Origin: an uncultured Victivallales bacterium
Lineage (GTDB): Bacteria > Verrucomicrobiota > Lentisphaeria > Oligosphaerales > JAFGRS01
DNA: 7,558 nucleotides
Direction: 5' to 3'
NCBI GenBank assembly: GCA_903834675.1
Contig: CAILKC010000009.1
Span: 1 to 7,558 of the forward strand
Below the pieces are notes generated by a model, which saw nothing but the letters and a program-made list of their open reading frames with translations, was not told the origin of the DNA and did no database searches. Positions 5,368-7,558 of this stretch are shown in pieces. Each line of letters starts with the position of its first letter. Positions within the stretch are counted from its first letter, which is position 1. The translations under genes and the position numbers were made by a program.

Positions 5368-6849
5368 GTGGCCGACTTCCTCATGCGCTGTCTGTTTACC
5401 ATGTTCGCCGAGGACGTCTGGTTGCTGCCCAAGGATAGCTTCAAGAACCTGCTCGTGAAGCTGCGCGACACGCCTGAGCACTTCGTGCCGATGGCTGAAG
5501 AGCTCTGGCAGAAGATGAACACCGGCGGCTTCTCCGTGAGCCTGGGCCTGCCCGTCCTCTGGTTCAACGGCGGGCTCTTCGAGGACGCCACGGCCCTGCC
5601 CCTGACCCGTGACCAGCTCCTGCTGCTGACCGAGGCCGCCGGCAGCGTCTGGCGCGAGGTCGAGCCTGCCATCTTCGGCACGCTGTTGGAGCGCGCCCTC
5701 GATCCGGTGGAACGCCACAAGCTCGGGGGACACTTCACCCCGCGTGACGCCCTGGTCATCGATCTCTTCGGCCTGACGGTGGAGGAAGTCAGAGAGCGCT
5801 TCCCAGAGGTCTACCAGTGGGTCGCCGAGCGCGTCAAGCCGGAGCGAGACGAGAACAACCGCGCATCGTACCGCGACAACTGGTGGGTGTTCGGCGAGCC
5901 CCGGCGCGATCTCCGCCCAGCGCTTGTCGGCCTGCGGCGCTACATCGTGACGGCGGGTGGACACCTGGGTGTCGGAAACGATCCTGTCTATAGCAAGACG
6001 ACCTGTTTCGAGCCCTTCCCCTTCCCCTTCCCCGCGGCGACCGCGGGGCAGCAGGCACGTATCCGGGCTTTGGGCGAGCAGCTCGATGCACACCGCAAGG
6101 CGCGCCAGGCGCTGCACCCCGAGTTGACCCTCACAGGCATGTACAACGTCCTGGAGAAGCTATGGGCGCTGGATCGGCAGGCCGACACACGGACGGAAAG
6201 CGGTGTCGAGCCACCGGCAGTCCAAAGCTTGGCCTCGCGGCCGGCGCAGTATGATACCGAGTCCCAGCGCCAGCGGGACTCTTTGGACTGCCTGCGGCTT
6301 GACGCAGCTTTGCCGGATCCTTCTGGGGCTGAGCCCCCGGTCGCCCTCACCCCCAAAGAGCGCCAGATCCACGAGCAGGACCTGGTCACCGTCCTGCGGG
6401 AGCTGCACGACGAACTGGACCGGGCCGTGCTTGACGCCTACGGCTGGCCGCACGACCTCGACGGCCAGGCCCTGTTGCAGCGTCTGGTGGACCTCAACGC
6501 CGCCCGTGCCGCTGAGGAAGCGGCCGGGCTGGTGCGCTGGCTGCGACCCGAGTACCAGAATCCCGGCGGCACAAGCGCGCAGACCGGCGACCTGGGCCTG
6601 ATCATGCCTGCGGTGTCCGCAGCCCCCGGCGCGCCGCAGGGCAAGCGCCCCTGGCCCAAGGCCATGGCGGAACGGGTGCAGGTCCTGCGTGCCGTGCTGG
6701 CGGCCGAGCCCGTCCCGGTCACGGTTGCGAACCTCGCGGCCCGCTTCAGCCGCGCCCCGGTCGCCGACCTGACCGAACTCCTCGATACCCTCGTCCTTCT
6801 CGGCCACGTCCGCCGCCGCGATGATGGCCGTTGCGAGGCCGCGCGCTGA
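5368..6849 (+). CDS. Internally deleted relic of an MmeI-type (type IIL/IIG) restriction-modification enzyme
   Basis: The frame is open for 493 codons from GTG 5368, but similarity to the family already begins near 5332 (PLEQAGHDPHAVADFLMRCL), so the true 5' part is missing. Residues 3-126 match the helical spacer region (FLMRCLFTMFAEDVWLLP, LWFNGGLFEDATALPLT, ERALDPVERHKLGGHFTPR). In intact enzymes HYTPR leads into the methyltransferase core. Here it jumps at about residues 126-131 to DLFGLTVEEVRERFPEVYQW and NWWVFGEPRRDLRPAL, the region that normally follows that core. A second gap falls at residue 195/196 (RYIVT|AGGHLGVGNDP). The PD-(D/E)XK nuclease, the SAM-binding motif, the NPPY motif and most of the recognition domain are absent. 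Residues about 266-325 are an extra insertion. The C-terminus (ALTPKERQIHEQDLVTVL, LDAYGWP, then a winged-helix-like end) is well kept. It cannot be a working restriction or methylation enzyme. All three changes keep the frame. Confidence 0.8.
   Translation: MADFLMRCLFTMFAEDVWLLPKDSFKNLLVKLRDTPEHFVPMAEELWQKMNTGGFSVSLGLPVLWFNGGLFEDATALPLTRDQLLLLTEAAGSVWREVEPAIFGTLLERALDPVERHKLGGHFTPRDALVIDLFGLTVEEVRERFPEVYQWVAERVKPERDENNRASYRDNWWVFGEPRRDLRPALVGLRRYIVTAGGHLGVGNDPVYSKTTCFEPFPFPFPAATAGQQARIRALGEQLDAHRKARQALHPELTLTGMYNVLEKLWALDRQADTRTESGVEPPAVQSLASRPAQYDTESQRQRDSLDCLRLDAALPDPSGAEPPVALTPKERQIHEQDLVTVLRELHDELDRAVLDAYGWPHDLDGQALLQRLVDLNAARAAEEAAGLVRWLRPEYQNPGGTSAQTGDLGLIMPAVSAAPGAPQGKRPWPKAMAERVQVLRAVLAAEPVPVTVANLAARFSRAPVADLTELLDTLVLLGHVRRRDDGRCEAAR
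6163..6342 (+). repeat. In-frame palindromic insertion in the relic gene
   Basis: Homologues run from MYNVLEKL almost directly into ALTPKE; here about 56 extra residues intervene. The inserted DNA is palindromic. GGCAGTCCAAAG (6216-6227) pairs perfectly with CTTTGGACTGCC (6281-6292), and pairing continues outward imperfectly to AAAGCGGTGTCG (6197-6208) against TGACGCAGCTTT (6300-6311). The centre has a further hairpin, GAGTCCC-N9-GGGACTC (6259-6281), and GGGGC-TGA-GCCCC lies at 6325-6337. The outer end is the same as in the intergenic element at 2797-2911, so both belong to one family; this copy lacks the inner arm hairpins. Confidence 0.65.
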
Positions 6850-7042
6850 ATCGCGCCTGCGGCCTCAGTCAGCTACACTTGCTGTGCCAGGCATGGTTTT
6901 TCTGGCCTTAGAATCCATGTTTAGCCTCAGACTGCCGCAACATAAACCCACATGATACCCCTGTTTCCCGTCGTAAAGCTGGCATTATCCTGGCAACATG
7001 GCTCTGAGGCTGGGTCCAGAAACGCCAAGCCCCGGCCAGGGG
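6850..7042. other. Spacer between convergent relic gene and HTH array
   Basis: I see no gene in these 193 bases. The stretch is richer in A/T than its flanks. A nine-base inverted repeat, AGCCTCAGA (6923-6931) and TCTGAGGCT (7003-7011), encloses about 70 bases. Both arms are bordered on the outside by a CCAGAAA-like sequence, which hints at the remains of a small mobile element. A short GCCAG/CTGGC hairpin lies near 6885-6905. No T-run follows it, so it is not a convincing terminator. Confidence 0.4.
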
Positions 7043-7064
7043 CTACATGGCCGGGGATATCCCC
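7028..7064. repeat. Three overlapping, mutually exclusive hairpins at the end of the HTH array
   Basis: CCCCGGCCA (7030-7038) pairs perfectly with TGGCCGGGG (7048-7056). AGCCCC (7028-7033) can instead pair with GGGGCT (7039-7044). GGGGATATCCCC (7053-7064) is itself a 12-base palindrome. The structure lies at the 3' end of the minus-strand HTH frame and could stop transcription from both sides, but neither strand shows the U-run of an intrinsic terminator. Confidence 0.5.
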
Positions 7065-7100
7065 AGGGCCTCGGCGGTGGCGGCGGCGGTGTCTCCGGTT

Positions 7101-7124
7101 TCAGTCCGCAATGTTGCGGACTGA
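7101..7124. repeat. Palindrome P1 with CCGCAA-TG-TTGCGG tip
   Basis: TCAGTCCGCAA-TG-TTGCGGACTGA: perfect 11-base arms and a two-base centre. On the minus strand it encodes SATLRT, next to the second HTH segment. Confidence 0.8.
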
Positions 7125-7186
7125 TCGGAACGGCGGGTTGACACTCCAAGCGTCTCGGCAACCTGAGCGGCGCTGGGGGGAGTGAG

Positions 7187-7208
7187 CAATCCGCAGTCTT
7201 GCGGATTG
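7187..7208. repeat. Palindrome P2 with CCGCA/TGCGG tip
   Basis: CAATCCGCA-GTCT-TGCGGATTG: perfect nine-base arms. On the minus strand it encodes NPQDCGL, matching MPQPCGI at palindrome P4 in the upstream copy. Confidence 0.8.
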
Positions 7209-7214
7209 GTTCCG

Positions 7215-7240
7215 GACCTTACGCAATCTTGCGCAAGGTC
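7215..7240. repeat. Palindrome P3 with CGCAA-TC-TTGCG tip
   Basis: GACCTTACGCAA-TC-TTGCGCAAGGTC: twelve-base arms with one mismatch (A7221 against C7234). It lies six bases from P2 and encodes DLAQDCVR on the minus strand. Confidence 0.75.
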
Positions 7241-7256
7241 AGTACGTGCCCCGCTC

Positions 7257-7294
7257 GCCTTCCTCTTGTCCAGCTCCGCGACGCAGCGCACCAG
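7257..7294 (-). repeat. 38-base direct repeat, copy 1
   Basis: This matches 7511-7548 in the same orientation at 37 of 38 bases by eye. It encodes LVRCVAELDKRKA at the beginning of each HTH frame, marking a tandem duplication with a period of 254 bases. Confidence 0.85.
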
Positions 7295-7464
7295 CCCGTC
7301 TACGTCGTCACCCGGTCAACGCTTTCCATGATCGCGGTGCGCGACGGACACGAGGTGTAGGCCCTCACCAGGCCGTCTAGGCGGTGCGCGATGGTGCGGA
7401 TTTGCTCGACCTTGCGCTGGGAGATTCCCAGGGCGGCGGCGGTGGCTTCTGCTGTCCGTCCGGT

Positions 7465-7486
7465 AATGCCGCAAGGTTGCGGCATT
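7465..7486. repeat. Palindrome P4 with GCCGCAA-GG-TTGCGGC tip
   Basis: AATGCCGCAA-GG-TTGCGGCATT: perfect ten-base arms and a two-base centre, inside the upstream HTH frame, encoding MPQPCGI on the minus strand. Confidence 0.8.
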
Positions 7487-7510
7487 TCTCCCTGTGCCGG
7501 GCGTCCTACC

Positions 7511-7548
7511 GCCTTCCTCTTGTCCAGCTCCGCCACGCAGCGCACCAG
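7511..7548 (-). repeat. 38-base direct repeat, copy 2
   Basis: Partner of 7257-7294, with a single difference. See that entry. Confidence 0.85.
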
Positions 7549-7558
7549 TTCCGCGTCC

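Larger units (their letters stand above)
7043..7291 (-). pseudogene. Degenerate helix-turn-helix coding segment, downstream tandem copy (ParB-like)
   Basis: The frame from GTG 7291 gives 82 residues starting MRCVAELDKRKA, the same opening as the upstream copy. Two helix-turn-helix-like stretches follow: SAAQVAETLGVSTRR and TAAATAEALGIS. The second is cut short by a stop (TAG at 7043-7045) just where its recognition helix should continue with a QRKVEQIRTI-like sequence, as in the upstream copy. This arrangement resembles the central DNA-binding part of ParB-like or plasmid/phage partition-type proteins, a family call made from general style rather than a diagnostic motif. Three palindromes (7101-7124, 7187-7208, 7215-7240) lie inside the frame. 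In-frame sequence continues upstream to 7315 before a stop, with no good start, so I regard it as a fragment. The product, if any, is unknown. Confidence 0.45.
7300..7558 (-). pseudogene. Helix-turn-helix coding segment, upstream tandem copy (ParB-like), cut by window edge
   Basis: The frame is open to the window edge (DAEL precedes the GTG at 7545), so the true start lies outside and the 81 residues from that GTG are only part. It reads LVRCVAELDKRKAVGRPAQG, a palindrome-encoded EMPQPCGITG, and then a well-formed helix-turn-helix, RTAEATAAALGISQRKVEQI (about residues 30-49). RTIAHRLDGLVRAYTSCPSR and a stop (TAG 7300-7302) follow. KRKAxGRP plus this HTH resembles the DNA-binding part of ParB-like proteins, but after RTIA the sequence leaves the family pattern, so the gene appears truncated. 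The stop is eight bases from the GTG of the downstream copy. Partner genes are beyond the window. Confidence 0.5.

Noticed and set aside
7028..7064. Classical intrinsic terminator
   Set aside because: The stems are strong, but no T-run follows on either strand.
7101..7486. CRISPR array or tRNA-like cluster
   Set aside because: The palindromes are unevenly spaced, differ in length and outer sequence, and lie in coding frame; there are no constant repeats with regular spacers and no cloverleaf.

Overview
The window is GC-rich (the open frames carry strong third-position G/C) and looks like bacterial chromosome from the Lentisphaerota / Verrucomicrobiota / Planctomycetota side of the tree. The main reason is a pair of short pseudopilin-like proteins with a 19-residue leader, a near-identical hydrophobic N-terminal helix and a C-terminal H-X9-DG motif, a type found in very large paralogous families in those phyla. 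The assignment is an inference from protein style, not from a marker gene.

Layout. On the minus strand, from 2736 down to 1, runs a probable transcription unit. It holds pseudopilin-like gene A (2624-1911), pseudopilin-like gene B (1776-1078), oligoribonuclease orn (1076-516, its ATG one base after the stop of B) and the start of a DUF2293-type gene (445-1, cut by the window edge). A and B each have a TTGACA-N17-TAC(A/G)(C/G)T promoter at about the same distance from the start, so the duplication included the promoter. A 433-base divergent intergenic region (2625-3057) holds promoter A, a 115-bp hairpin-rich inverted repeat and a palindromic operator-like site. On the plus strand follow a 743-residue protein that looks like an alpha/alpha-toroid plus beta-sandwich carbohydrate-active enzyme (3058-5289), and then, in the same frame, a decayed MmeI-type restriction-modification enzyme (about 5332-6849). 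That relic lacks its nuclease domain, methyltransferase core and most of its recognition domain, and carries an in-frame palindromic insertion.

The right end (7043-7558, minus strand) holds two tandem, partly degenerate copies of a small helix-turn-helix coding segment resembling ParB-like proteins. Four short palindromes with CGCA/TGCG-type tips are embedded in frame in them. Between the relic and this array lies a 193-base spacer with inverted repeats.

How the parts fit: orn finishes degradation of short RNA oligonucleotides in the cytoplasm, and the pseudopilins probably go to the envelope through a type II secretion/type IV pilus-like pathway. Their adjacency gives translational coupling but no obvious shared function. 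The right half looks like accessory DNA in decay: an RM relic, palindromic mobile-like elements and a repeat-filled HTH locus. The most unusual signals are the two related families of hairpin elements, one of which sits inside coding frames. I see no complete new defence or metabolic system, no tRNA, rRNA, CRISPR array or transposase gene.
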